Assembly (NCBI GenBank): GCA_041601535.1
Contig: JBFIHZ010000015.1
Location: 1 to 24,558, forward strand
Length of the DNA stretch: 24,558 nucleotides
Source: JBFIHZ01 sp041601535
Lineage (GTDB): Bacteria; Pseudomonadota; Gammaproteobacteria; Xanthomonadales; SZUA-36
Reading direction: 5' to 3'
The notes beneath the pieces were generated by a model. It worked only from the letters and a program-made list of their open reading frames with translations, did not search any database and was not told where the DNA came from. The stretch's first letter is position 1. Every line of letters starts with the position of its first letter. The position numbers and the translations under genes were made by a program. Positions 6,812 through 14,085 of the stretch are shown here, piece after piece.

Positions 6812-6887
<76 letters not shown>

Positions 6888-6929
6888 TTGAACAGTGAAA
6901 CTGATTGACTGCAAATTTCGGAGACCGGC

Positions 6930-8120
6930 ATGTCAAAAGCAAAATTTGAACGTAACAAGCCCCATGTGAACGTGGGAACGATTGGCCACGTGGATCATGG
7001 CAAGACGACGCTGACGGCGGCGCTGACGAAAGTCTGCGCGGAAGCACGTGGCGGTGAGTTCAAGGCCTATGACCAGATTGACAATGCGCCGGAAGAGCGT
7101 GCCCGCGGCATCACCATTGCCACGGCCCACGTTGAATATGAAACGGACGGTCGTCATTACGCGCACGTGGATTGCCCGGGCCATGCCGATTACGTGAAGA
7201 ACATGATCACGGGTGCGGCGCAGATGGACGGCGCAGTGCTGGTGGTATCGGCTGCTGATGGCCCGATGCCGCAGACGCGTGAGCACATTCTGCTGGCCCG
7301 CCAGGTGGGTGTTCCGTACATCCTGGTATACCTGAACAAGGCGGACCAGGTGGACGATGCCGAGCTGCTGGAACTGGTGGAGATGGAAGTGCGTGAACTG
7401 CTGTCATCCTACGAGTTCCCGGGCGACGACACCCCGATCGTGACGGGTTCTGCGCTGAAAGCGCTGGAAGGCGACAGCTCGGATATCGGTGTTCCGTCCA
7501 TCCTGAAGCTGTTGGATGAGATGGACAGCTACATTCCGGAGCCGGTACGTGATACCGACAAGCCGTTCCTGCTGCCGATCGAAGACGTGTTTTCGATTTC
7601 CGGCCGTGGCACGGTGGTAACCGGTCGTGTTGAGCGTGGTGTGATCAAGGTGGGTGAGGAAGTCGAGATTGTCGGCATCACTGCGACCACCAAGACCACC
7701 TGCACGGGTGTTGAGATGTTCCGCAAGCTGCTGGACGAAGGGCGTGCGGGCGACAACGTGGGCGTACTGCTGCGTGGCACCAAGCGTGATGACGTGGAGC
7801 GCGGCCAGGTACTGGCGCATCCGGGTACGATTACGCCGCACACCAAGTTTGAGGCAGAGGTTTACATTCTGTCGAAGGAAGAGGGCGGTCGTCACACGCC
7901 GTTTTTCAAGGGCTATCGTCCGCAGTTTTACTTCCGTACGACGGACGTAACGGGTGCGGTTGAATTGCCGGAAGGCGTGGAGATGGTAATGCCGGGAGAC
8001 AACGTGCAGATGCAGGTTGCCCTGATTGCGCCGATCGCCATGGAAGAAGGCCTGCGTTTCGCGATTCGCGAAGGCGGCCGCACGGTAGGTGCTGGCGTTG
8101 TTGCCAAGATTCACGAGTAA
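6930..8120 (+). CDS. tuf: Elongation factor Tu
   Basis: The GTPase that delivers aminoacyl-tRNA to the ribosomal A site. The 396 residues give the complete protein: P-loop GHVDHGKT (19–26), switch I RGITIATAHVEYE, G3 DCPGHADYVKNM with the catalytic His, the NKxD motif as NKADQVDD, then β-barrel domains 2 and 3 ending GAGVVAKIHE. CGGAGA sits just before the ATG at 6930. Thr is mostly ACG here, whereas the downstream ribosomal genes look more mixed. Upstream context is that of tufB (tRNA-Tyr/Gly/Thr), while downstream context (rpsJ) is that of tufA. This mixed neighbourhood is the oddest feature of the window; the gene may be a merge of two near-identical copies. Confidence 0.98.
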   Translation: MSKAKFERNKPHVNVGTIGHVDHGKTTLTAALTKVCAEARGGEFKAYDQIDNAPEERARGITIATAHVEYETDGRHYAHVDCPGHADYVKNMITGAAQMDGAVLVVSAADGPMPQTREHILLARQVGVPYILVYLNKADQVDDAELLELVEMEVRELLSSYEFPGDDTPIVTGSALKALEGDSSDIGVPSILKLLDEMDSYIPEPVRDTDKPFLLPIEDVFSISGRGTVVTGRVERGVIKVGEEVEIVGITATTKTTCTGVEMFRKLLDEGRAGDNVGVLLRGTKRDDVERGQVLAHPGTITPHTKFEAEVYILSKEEGGRHTPFFKGYRPQFYFRTTDVTGAVELPEGVEMVMPGDNVQMQVALIAPIAMEEGLRFAIREGGRTVGAGVVAKIHE

Positions 8121-8132
8121 CAACGGGCCACG

Positions 8133-8147
8133 ACAGCCACTGGCTGT
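8133..8147 (+). repeat. Small hairpin between tuf and rpsJ
   Basis: ACAGCC-ACT-GGCTGT, a 6-bp perfect stem in the 57-nt tuf–rpsJ gap, not followed by a T-run. It is too weak and lacks the U-tract for a terminator; it could be a processing site. The gap is too short for the long L4-responsive leader that precedes rpsJ in E. coli. Confidence 0.4.
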
Positions 8148-8177
8148 TACCCAAACGAGATAAGTGAGTAAACGAAC

Positions 8178-8489
8178 ATGGCAGACCAAAGAATCCGCAT
8201 CCGGCTGAAAGCGTTCGATCATCGTTTGATTGATCGTTCGGCGGCCGAAATCGTGGAAACCGCCAAGCGTACCGGCGCCCAGGTATTGGGTCCGATACCT
8301 TTGCCGACCAAGATTGAACGATACACGGTGCTGATTTCACCGCATGTCAACAAGGACGCGCGTGATCAGTATGAAACACGTACGCACAAACGTCTGATGG
8401 ATATTGTGGATCCCAACGATAAAACCGTTGATGCACTGATGAAATTGGATTTGGCCGCCGGCGTCGACGTACAGATCAAACTGTACTGA
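8178..8489 (+). CDS. rpsJ: 30S ribosomal protein uS10
   Basis: uS10 sits in the head of the 30S subunit and, as NusE, joins NusB in transcription antitermination. The 103-residue product matches the family length and carries the core RIRLKAFDHRLIDRSAAEIVETAKRTGAQVLGPIPLPTKIER split across the N-terminal half, the TRTHKRLMDI loop, and a C-terminus ending in the VDVQIKLY strand. ATG at 8178 has only a poor upstream ribosome site (GAGATAAG). It is the first gene of the S10 operon, 57 nt after tuf, probably cotranscribed with it. Confidence 0.97.
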   Translation: MADQRIRIRLKAFDHRLIDRSAAEIVETAKRTGAQVLGPIPLPTKIERYTVLISPHVNKDARDQYETRTHKRLMDIVDPNDKTVDALMKLDLAAGVDVQIKLY

Positions 8490-8524
8490 GTCTGACCAGT
8501 ACCAAGCTGAATATAGGCAAAGCG

Positions 8525-9166
8525 ATGAAGATTGGAATAATAGGGCGTAAGCGTGGCATGACCCGGGTATTTACCGAAGAAGGTGAATCCATTCCGGTGA
8601 CTGTTATTGAAGCCAGCCCAAACCGTGTGACTCAGGTCAAAACGGATGAAACAGATGGTTATCGGGCCATTCAGGTCACCATGGGCAAGCGTCGCGCCAA
8701 CCTGGTGAACAAACCTGAAACCGGTCATTTTGCCAATGCCGAAGTTGAGGCGGGCGAAGGGCTGTGGGAATTGCGTTTGCCGGAAGGTGAGGGTGATGAC
8801 CTCGCACAGGGTGCGGAACTGACCGTAACCATGTTCGAAGAAGGCCAGAAAGTGGATGTGACCGGTACCAGCAAGGGTAAAGGTTTTGCCGGTACGGTTA
8901 AACGGCATAACTTCCACATGCAGGATGCCACGCACGGCAACTCGCTGTCGCACCGCGCACCGGGTTCCATTGGCCAGAACCAGACTCCGGGCCGCGTGTT
9001 CAAGGGCAAGAAAATGTCCGGACACATGGGTGACGAACGCGTCACGACGCAGAACCTCGAAGTGGTTCGCATTGATGCAGAACGCAACCTGCTGTTGATC
9101 AAGGGCGCCGTACCAGGTGCTCCGGGTGGACAGGTGCGGGTGCTTCCATCCGTGAAGGTACATTGA
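8525..9166 (+). CDS. rplC: 50S ribosomal protein uL3
   Basis: uL3 initiates 50S assembly and reaches towards the peptidyl-transferase centre with an extended loop. The 213 residues are full length: the N-terminus IGRKRGMTRVFTEEG and the loop SIGQNQTPGRVFKGKKMSGHMG are typical. That loop includes the Gln that PrmB methylates in enterics. ATG at 8525 follows a weak AGGCAAAG site. Stop at 9164–9166 overlaps the ribosome site of rplD, so the two are coupled. Confidence 0.97.
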   Translation: MKIGIIGRKRGMTRVFTEEGESIPVTVIEASPNRVTQVKTDETDGYRAIQVTMGKRRANLVNKPETGHFANAEVEAGEGLWELRLPEGEGDDLAQGAELTVTMFEEGQKVDVTGTSKGKGFAGTVKRHNFHMQDATHGNSLSHRAPGSIGQNQTPGRVFKGKKMSGHMGDERVTTQNLEVVRIDAERNLLLIKGAVPGAPGGQVRVLPSVKVH

Positions 9167-9176
9167 GGAGATGACG

Positions 9177-9779
9177 ATGCAGCTCGCAGTTGCCGGTGGC
9201 AAGAAAATCAAGGTCTCCGAAGCCACGTTTGGTCGTGACTTTTCGGAAGCTCTGGTACACCAGGTGGTCACAGCTTTTTTGGCTGGCGCCCGCGCGGGTA
9301 CCAAGGCTCAAAAGAATCGCTCTGCGGTTTCTGGCGGCGGTAAAAAGCCGTGGCGTCAGAAAGGCACCGGTCGCGCACGCGCCGGTACCATCCGCAGCCC
9401 AATCTGGCGTGGTGGCGGAACGACGTTTGCAGCCGTACCTCGGGATCACAGCCAGAAAGTAAACCGCAAAATGTACCGCGGTGCTGTCCAGGCCATATTG
9501 TCTGAATTGGTGCGCCAGGATCGCTTGGTAGTTGTCGAGTCTCTCGCTTTGGAGCAACCCAAGACGCGTGAATTGAAAGACAAACTGAGCGGGCTGGAAT
9601 TCACCACTGGTTTGATCATCACCAATGACAGCGATGAAAACCTGTACCTGGCTTCCCGCAACCTGCCCGGCGTTTACGTGCTGGACGTTGCTGGTATGGA
9701 TCCGGTCAGTTTGGTAGGCGCTGAGAAAGTGGTCATGACCGTGGACGCGGTCGAGAAAGTCCAGGAGTGGCTGGGATGA
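9177..9779 (+). CDS. rplD: 50S ribosomal protein uL4
   Basis: uL4 lines the nascent-peptide tunnel and in E. coli represses the S10 operon. The 200-residue protein has the tunnel loop with QKGTGRARAGTIRSPIWRGGG and the C-terminal globular end. Start ATG 9177 is preferred over the in-frame ATG at 9171 because GAGGAG at 9165–9170 abuts the latter directly and sits at an ideal 6 nt from 9177. Its stop overlaps rplW as ATGA. The E. coli L4 target, the long rpsJ leader, is not visible in the tuf–rpsJ gap. Confidence 0.97.
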   Translation: MQLAVAGGKKIKVSEATFGRDFSEALVHQVVTAFLAGARAGTKAQKNRSAVSGGGKKPWRQKGTGRARAGTIRSPIWRGGGTTFAAVPRDHSQKVNRKMYRGAVQAILSELVRQDRLVVVESLALEQPKTRELKDKLSGLEFTTGLIITNDSDENLYLASRNLPGVYVLDVAGMDPVSLVGAEKVVMTVDAVEKVQEWLG

Positions 9780-10078
9780 GCAAGAATCGTTTGTATCAGG
9801 TTTTGTTATCGCCCCGCGTGACCGAAAAAACCACGCGACTGGGTGAAAACAGTAATCAATATGTGTTCCGTGTGGTCAAGGACGCCAACAAGTCCGAGGT
9901 ACGTAACGCAGTGGAACTGCTGTTTGATGTGAATGTTGAGTCAGTACGTATCATCAACGTCAAAGGCAAAAGCAAGTCTTTCCGGATGCGCCCGGGTAAG
10001 CGTAGCGACTGGAAGAAGGCTTATGTTCGCGTGCAGGAAGGTCAGGTCATTGACTTCCTGGGCGGCGAGTCAGCTTAA
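9776..10078 (+). CDS. rplW: 50S ribosomal protein uL23
   Basis: uL23 surrounds the tunnel exit and is the docking site for trigger factor and SRP. The 100 residues include LLSPRVTEKTTRLGE at the N-terminus, the internal KSEVRNAVELLFDVNVESVR, and the loop with RMRPGKRSDWKKAYV. ATG 9776, overlapping the rplD stop by ATGA, is chosen over an in-frame GTG at 9767 because AGGAG at 9763–9767 then lies 8 nt upstream instead of inside the start codon. Confidence 0.96.
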   Translation: MSKNRLYQVLLSPRVTEKTTRLGENSNQYVFRVVKDANKSEVRNAVELLFDVNVESVRIINVKGKSKSFRMRPGKRSDWKKAYVRVQEGQVIDFLGGESA

Positions 10079-10089
10079 GGACTAGATTC

Positions 10090-10917
10090 ATGGCAATTGT
10101 TAAGGCAAAACCAACATCCCCCGGTCGTCGTGGTGTAGTACAGGTCAAGCATGACCATCTGCACACTGGCGGTCCATGGGCTGCATTGGTAGAAAAGAAG
10201 TCCAAGACCGGTGGCCGTAATAATACGGGCCGAATCACCACGCGCCATAAGGGCGGTGGTCACAAGCATCACTACCGGGTAATTGATTTCAAACGTGATA
10301 AAGATGGCATCAAGGGCCGGGTCGAACGCATTGAATACGATCCCAACCGCAGTGCTCACATTGCGTTGGTGCTGTATGTGGACGGCGAACGCCGTTACAT
10401 CATCGCGCCCAAAGGTATCCATGCCGGTGACGAAGTTCTCAGTGGCCGCGATGCTGCCATTAAGCCAGGCAACAGCCTGCCGTTGCGCAACATTCCGGTA
10501 GGTTCGGTGGTGCATTGCGTTGAGCTGACACCGGGTAAAGGTGCGCAGCTGGCACGTAGCGCCGGCGCTGCCGTGCAACTGGTGGCGCGTGAAGGCCAGC
10601 ATGCCACCTTGCGTTTACGCTCTGGTGAAATGCGCAAGGTGCAGTCACGCTGCCGCGCGACCATCGGTGAAGTGTCGAATTCAGAACACAACCTGCAGAA
10701 GCTGGGTAAAGCCGGTGCGAAGCGCTGGCGCGGTGTACGGCCAACGGTACGTGGTGTGGCCATGAACCCGGTGGATCACCCGCACGGTGGTGGTGAAGGC
10801 CGTACTTCAGGTGGCCGTCATCCGGTAACCCCATGGGGTGTTCCGACCAAGGGATACAAAACTCGCAAGAACAAGCGTACGAACCAGTACATCGTGCGTA
10901 AACGTTCAGGTAAATAA
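10090..10917 (+). CDS. rplB: 50S ribosomal protein uL2
   Basis: uL2 is a core protein needed for subunit association and peptidyl-transferase activity. The 275 residues show the OB-fold and SH3-like domains, the TTRHKGGGHKHHYR segment, and the signature VAMNPVDHPHGGGEGRTSGG, whose His corresponds to the functionally important H229 of E. coli. It ends in a basic tail. AAGGA at 10076–10080 precedes the ATG by about 9 nt. rpsS follows after 11 nt. Confidence 0.98.
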   Translation: MAIVKAKPTSPGRRGVVQVKHDHLHTGGPWAALVEKKSKTGGRNNTGRITTRHKGGGHKHHYRVIDFKRDKDGIKGRVERIEYDPNRSAHIALVLYVDGERRYIIAPKGIHAGDEVLSGRDAAIKPGNSLPLRNIPVGSVVHCVELTPGKGAQLARSAGAAVQLVAREGQHATLRLRSGEMRKVQSRCRATIGEVSNSEHNLQKLGKAGAKRWRGVRPTVRGVAMNPVDHPHGGGEGRTSGGRHPVTPWGVPTKGYKTRKNKRTNQYIVRKRSGK

Positions 10918-10928
10918 CAGGTAAAGCT

Positions 10929-11201
10929 ATGCCACGTTCGATTAAAAAAGGACCGTTCGTCGACCATCACCTGATGAAAAAGGTGACGGAATCCGTAGCG
11001 ACCAACAACAAGCGGCCGATCAAGACCTGGTCACGCCGCTCGATGATTCTGCCGGATATGGTGGGATTGACGATCGCCGTCCATAACGGACGCCAGCATG
11101 TGCCCATCCTGGTTAATGACCAGATGATCGGCCACAAGCTCGGTGAATTCGCTGCCACCCGGACCTTCAGGGGTCATTCGGGCGGCCGCAAGACCAAGTA
11201 G
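10929..11201 (+). CDS. rpsS: 30S ribosomal protein uS19
   Basis: uS19 is in the 30S head, forms a complex with uS13 and contacts the A-site tRNA region. The 90 residues begin MPRSIKKGPFVDHHLMKKV and end in FRGHSGGRKTK, both standard. The start at 10929 uses an AACAGGTAAA ribosome site (10916–10925) that recurs almost unchanged before rplE and rpsE. The spacer to rplV is 11 nt. Confidence 0.97.
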   Translation: MPRSIKKGPFVDHHLMKKVTESVATNNKRPIKTWSRRSMILPDMVGLTIAVHNGRQHVPILVNDQMIGHKLGEFAATRTFRGHSGGRKTK

Positions 11202-11212
11202 GAACGGGTGCC

Positions 11213-11563
11213 ATGGAAGCGACAGCAAAATTAAGAAACGCGCGTATTTCTCCTCAGAAAGTACGCCTCGTGGCCGACCAGGTTCGCGGCATGCCGGTTG
11301 AAAAAGCCGAGCAGTTGCTGGCCTTCAGCCCGAAGAAAGCCGCGCATATGGTCAAGAAGGTTCTGCTTTCTGCCGTTGCCAATGCCGAGCACAACGATGG
11401 CGCTGACATCGATGAGCTCAAGGTTGCAACCATCATGGTAGACGAGGGTCCTACGCTGAAACGTGGACGTGCTCGCGCCAAAGGTCGTGGAACGCGGATT
11501 CTCAAGCGCACCAGTCACATTACCGTGACGGTAGCCGACAGCAACAGGACAGGAACAGCATAA
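11213..11563 (+). CDS. rplV: 50S ribosomal protein uL22
   Basis: uL22 spans the large subunit, and its long β-hairpin forms part of the exit-tunnel constriction near the macrolide site. The 116-residue protein has the helical N-terminal SPQKVRLVADQVRGMPVEKAEQLL and the hairpin DEGPTLKRGRARAKGRGTRI. AGGA at 11200–11203 supports the ATG at 11213. The stop shares its last base with the rpsC start (TAATG), implying tight coupling. The C-terminal SNRTGTA adds a few residues to the E. coli length. Confidence 0.96.
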   Translation: MEATAKLRNARISPQKVRLVADQVRGMPVEKAEQLLAFSPKKAAHMVKKVLLSAVANAEHNDGADIDELKVATIMVDEGPTLKRGRARAKGRGTRILKRTSHITVTVADSNRTGTA

Positions 11564-12240
11564 TGGGCCAGAAGGTACATCCAATTGGTATCCGCCTGGG
11601 TATCTCGAAAGACTGGAATTCAACGTGGTACGCGGAAAAGGGCGACTACGCTGAGCAGCTCAAGTCAGACCTGGAAGTGCGCGAATTTCTGCACAAGCGT
11701 CTGGCACATGCCGCAGTCAGCAGAATCCAGATCGAACGGCCGGCCAAATCCGCCCGCATTACCATTCACACTGCCCGTCCCGGCATCGTGATTGGCAAGA
11801 AAGGCGAAGACATTGAAACCCTGCGCCGCGAAGTCACGCAACTGATGGGTGTGCCCACACACATTACCGTTGCGGAAATTCGCAAGCCGGAACTGGATGC
11901 ACAGCTGGTGGCCGAAGGTATTGCCCAGCAGCTGGAACGGCGCATCATGTTCCGCCGCGCAATGAAACGTGCCGTTGGCAACTCCATGCGCCTGGGCGCA
12001 CTGGGTATCAAGGTATTGGTAGCCGGGCGTCTGAACGGTGCGGACATTGCTCGCAGTGAGTGGTATCGCGAAGGCCAGGTTCCGCTGCACACACTGCGTG
12101 CAGACGTGGACTATGGTTTTGTTGAAGCCAAAACAACCTACGGTGTGCTGGGCGTAAAAGTCTGGATCTACAAGGGCGAAGTTTTCAACCTGTATGATTC
12201 GCCCGCCGAGAACAAGCGCAACCAAGCAGTTGCGAGTTAG
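11563..12240 (+). CDS. rpsC: 30S ribosomal protein uS3
   Basis: uS3 forms the mRNA entry site with uS4 and uS5 and has mRNA-unwinding activity. The 225 residues carry the N-terminal GQKVHPIGIRLGI, a KH domain with the GxxG loop GKKG at 78–81, the ERRIMFRRAMKRAV helix with the basic helicase-linked residues, and a C-terminal domain with GVLGVKVWIYKGE. ATG 11563 overlaps the rplV stop by 1 nt. The stop TAG is part of the rplP ribosome site TAGGAGA. Confidence 0.98.
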   Translation: MGQKVHPIGIRLGISKDWNSTWYAEKGDYAEQLKSDLEVREFLHKRLAHAAVSRIQIERPAKSARITIHTARPGIVIGKKGEDIETLRREVTQLMGVPTHITVAEIRKPELDAQLVAEGIAQQLERRIMFRRAMKRAVGNSMRLGALGIKVLVAGRLNGADIARSEWYREGQVPLHTLRADVDYGFVEAKTTYGVLGVKVWIYKGEVFNLYDSPAENKRNQAVAS

Positions 12241-12251
12241 GAGATTGAATC

Positions 12252-12665
12252 ATGCTGCAACCCAAGCGCACAAAATTCAGAAAGCAGCAGAAAGGCCGTA
12301 ACCGCGGTCTTGCTCAGGTCGGTAACCGGGTAAGCTTCGGCGAATTCGGTTTGAAGGCCACGACGCGTGGTTTCGTTACCGCCCGTCAGATCGAGGCTGC
12401 TCGTCGGGCCATTACCCGTTACGTGAAACGCGGCGGCAAATTGTGGATCCGTGTTTTTCCGGACAAGCCCATTACCAAGAAACCGGTAGAGGTTCGTATG
12501 GGTAAGGGCAAAGGCAATGTTGAATACTGGGTAGCCCCGATTCAGCCAGGCCGCGTCATGTACGAAATCCAGGGTGTGTCGGAAGACGATGCCCGCGAAG
12601 CCTTCCGCCTTGCGGCGGCCAAGCTCGCGGTCAAGACCACCTTTATCAAGAGGTCCGTGCTGTGA
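12252..12665 (+). CDS. rplP: 50S ribosomal protein uL16
   Basis: uL16 helps position A-site tRNA acceptor stems and is a late assembly protein. The 137 residues give the full family pattern: MLQPKRTKFRKQQKGRNRG, FGLKATTRGFVTARQIEAARRA, RVFPDKPITKKP, RMGKGKG and the C-terminal AAAKLAVKTTFIKR. The TAGGAGA site (12238–12244) gives ideal spacing to 12252. Its stop overlaps the rpmC start as TGATG. Confidence 0.97.
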   Translation: MLQPKRTKFRKQQKGRNRGLAQVGNRVSFGEFGLKATTRGFVTARQIEAARRAITRYVKRGGKLWIRVFPDKPITKKPVEVRMGKGKGNVEYWVAPIQPGRVMYEIQGVSEDDAREAFRLAAAKLAVKTTFIKRSVL

Positions 12666-12868
12666 TGAACGCACAAGATATGAGAAGCAAGAACGAGTCC
12701 GAACTGCGCGATCATCTGCGCGCGCTGTTGCAGGAGCAGTTCAACCTGAGAATGCAGAAAGGCACCGGCCAGGCTGTAACGCCACACGATTTGCGTCGGG
12801 TACGTCGGGACATTGCGCGTGTGCGCACGGTTCTGAATGAAAAATCCAGAGAAGGTAAGGCAGCATGA
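12665..12868 (+). CDS. rpmC: 50S ribosomal protein uL29
   Basis: uL29 is a small two-helix protein at the tunnel exit next to uL23. The 67 residues are typical: DMRSKNESELRDHLRALLQEQFNLRMQ followed by DLRRVRRDIARVRTVLNEK. ATG 12665 overlaps the rplP stop by 1 nt; an in-frame GTG at 12662 is less likely because family members begin near the MNAQDMRSK segment. AAGAGG lies at 12648–12653. The stop overlaps the rpsQ start by ATGA. Confidence 0.95.
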   Translation: MNAQDMRSKNESELRDHLRALLQEQFNLRMQKGTGQAVTPHDLRRVRRDIARVRTVLNEKSREGKAA

Positions 12869-13125
12869 GCACCACCGAATCCCTGAAGGGCACCAAGGTT
12901 GGCCGGGTTGTCAGCAACAAGGCGGATAAAACCGTCACGGTAATGCTGGAACGCCAGGTCAAGCACCCGTTGTACGGCAAGTACATCAAGCGCTCATCAA
13001 AAGTGCATGCGCATGATGAGGACAACAGCTGTGGCGAGGGCGACCTGGTCAAGATTGCCCAATGCCGGCCGGTTTCAAAAACCAAAGCCTGGCGGGTCAT
13101 GGAAATTGTAGAGCGGGCCCAGTAA
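12865..13125 (+). CDS. rpsQ: 30S ribosomal protein uS17
   Basis: uS17 is an OB-fold primary binder of the 5' domain of 16S rRNA. The 86 residues contain GRVVSNKADKTVTVMLERQVKHPLYGKYI interrupted only by family-typical changes, the KVHAHDEDN segment and the C-terminal CRPVSKTKAWRVMEIVERA. ATG 12865 overlaps rpmC by 4 nt. It ends the S10 operon; the 46-nt gap to rplN holds no obvious terminator, so spc transcription may be a continuation. Confidence 0.97.
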   Translation: MSTTESLKGTKVGRVVSNKADKTVTVMLERQVKHPLYGKYIKRSSKVHAHDEDNSCGEGDLVKIAQCRPVSKTKAWRVMEIVERAQ

Positions 13126-13171
13126 GCCCAGCCGGGTTTTACGGGTTCGGTTGTAATCGAGGACATCGAAA

Positions 13172-13540
13172 ATGATTCAGATGCAGAGCATGCTGGCAGC
13201 CGCTGACAACAGTGGTGCACGGCAAGTCCAGTGTATAAAAGTGCTGGGTGGCTCCAAGCGCCGTTATGCGCGTATTGGCGATGTGATCAAGGTCACCGTC
13301 AAGGACGCGATACCGCGGGGTAAGGTCAAGAAGGGTGAGGTGTACAACGCCGTCGTGGTGCGTACGCGTTCAGGTGTTCGCCGTGGTGACGGATCATTGA
13401 TTCGTTTTGATGGCAACGCAGCAGTACTGCTGGACAACAAGCATGAGCCGATTGGCACACGCATATTTGGCCCGGTTACACGCGAACTTCGCTCAGAAAA
13501 GTTCATGAAAATTGTCTCGCTGGCGCCTGAAGTGCTTTGA
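13172..13540 (+). CDS. rplN: 50S ribosomal protein uL14
   Basis: uL14 lies at the subunit interface, contacts bL19 and 16S helix 14, and is the site of RsfS silencing-factor binding. The 122 residues begin MIQMQSMLAAADNSGAR and include KVLGGSKRRYARIGDVIKVTVK and the C-terminal ELRSEKFMKIVSLAPEVL. GAGGA at 13159–13163 precedes the ATG. First gene of the spc operon. No clear promoter is visible in the 46-nt gap before it. Confidence 0.97.
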   Translation: MIQMQSMLAAADNSGARQVQCIKVLGGSKRRYARIGDVIKVTVKDAIPRGKVKKGEVYNAVVVRTRSGVRRGDGSLIRFDGNAAVLLDNKHEPIGTRIFGPVTRELRSEKFMKIVSLAPEVL

Positions 13541-13572
13541 GCACCTGGCTGCAGACGAGAGGAGTTTAGGAA

Positions 13573-13890
13573 ATGAAACGTATTCATAAAGGTGACGAAG
13601 TCATCGTAACGACCGGCCGCAGCAAAGGTCAGCGTGGGCACGTACTGCGCGTGTTGGGCGAAGACCGGCTGTTGGTGGAAAACGTCAACATGGTGAAAAA
13701 GCACCAGAAGCCAAACCCAAGCACCAACCAGGCGGGTGGCATCGTGGAAAAGGAATCACCGATTCATATTTCCAATGTGCGTGCATACAACGCGGCTACC
13801 GGCAAGGCCGATCGCGTGGGCTTCAAAACCCTGGAAGACGGCCGCAAGGTGCGGGTGTACAAATCCACCGGTGAAGCAGTAGACATATAA
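13573..13890 (+). CDS. rplX: 50S ribosomal protein uL24
   Basis: uL24 is one of the two initiators of 50S assembly and sits by the tunnel exit. The 105-residue protein has the KOW motif (KGDEVIVTTGRSKGQRGHVLRV), VNMVKKHQKPN and IHISNVRAYNAATGKADRVGF. TTAGGA at 13566–13570 supports the ATG. Its stop TAA at 13888–13890 runs into AAGGAG, a ribosome site that leads not to rplE but into the unusual 195-nt gap described next. Confidence 0.97.
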   Translation: MKRIHKGDEVIVTTGRSKGQRGHVLRVLGEDRLLVENVNMVKKHQKPNPSTNQAGGIVEKESPIHISNVRAYNAATGKADRVGFKTLEDGRKVRVYKSTGEAVDI

Positions 13891-14051
13891 GGAGTTTCGT
13901 GGGTACTTTTTTCATCGCTGCGCGCTGAAAGTCGCTCCCACAAAACGGAATGGTTTGAGTTTTCATCTGGCGCTAAAGCGCCAACCGAAAACATTAGGAG
14001 TTACGTGGGTAGTGCCACGAAACGAAACAGATTGGGTTTTCTTCAGGCGCT
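13890..14051 (+). repeat. Imperfect direct duplication with REP-like segment in the rplX–rplE gap
   Basis: Two units start with nearly identical blocks, AGGAGTTTCGTGGGTA (13890–13905) and AGGAGTTACGTGGGTA (13996–14011). Each is followed by a related 38-nt block (13937–13974 and 14014–14051; 29 of 38 bases equal by my alignment). Unit 1 carries 31 extra bases (13906–13936). The reverse complement of 13914–13941 begins GTGGGAGCGACTTTCAGCGC and resembles REP elements of pseudomonads, which start GTGGGAGCGA. Unit 1 also ends in a hairpin GGCGC-TAAA-GCGCC (13969–13982 region). Neighbouring spc genes are mostly separated by about 5–70 nt, so this gap has been expanded. Confidence 0.6.
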
Positions 14052-14079
14052 TGCCGTCAAACGAAGACGAAACAGGTAA
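14005..14079 (+). CDS. Possible 24-residue basic micro-ORF before rplE
   Basis: GTG at 14005 follows AGGAG (13996–14000) by 4 nt and opens a frame that reads M-GSATKRNRLGFLQALAV and then KRRRNR before TAA at 14077–14079. That stop lies inside the rplE ribosome site, 6 nt before the rplE ATG. A peptide this short and basic could be a translated leader that couples ribosomes into rplE, or merely chance. The equivalent GTG in the first repeat unit (13899) opens only nine codons. I recognise no family. The spacing of 4 nt is short for an efficient start. Confidence 0.25.
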   Translation: MGSATKRNRLGFLQALAVKRRRNR

Positions 14080-14085
14080 AAAGTG

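Noticed and set aside
8133..8147. Terminator between tuf and rpsJ
   Set aside because: A 6-bp stem without a U-tract; rpsJ shows no promoter of its own, so read-through is more likely.
7404..8222. 272-codon minus-strand frame opposite tuf
   Set aside because: A shadow caused by the strong codon bias of tuf; EF-Tu on the plus strand explains the sequence fully.
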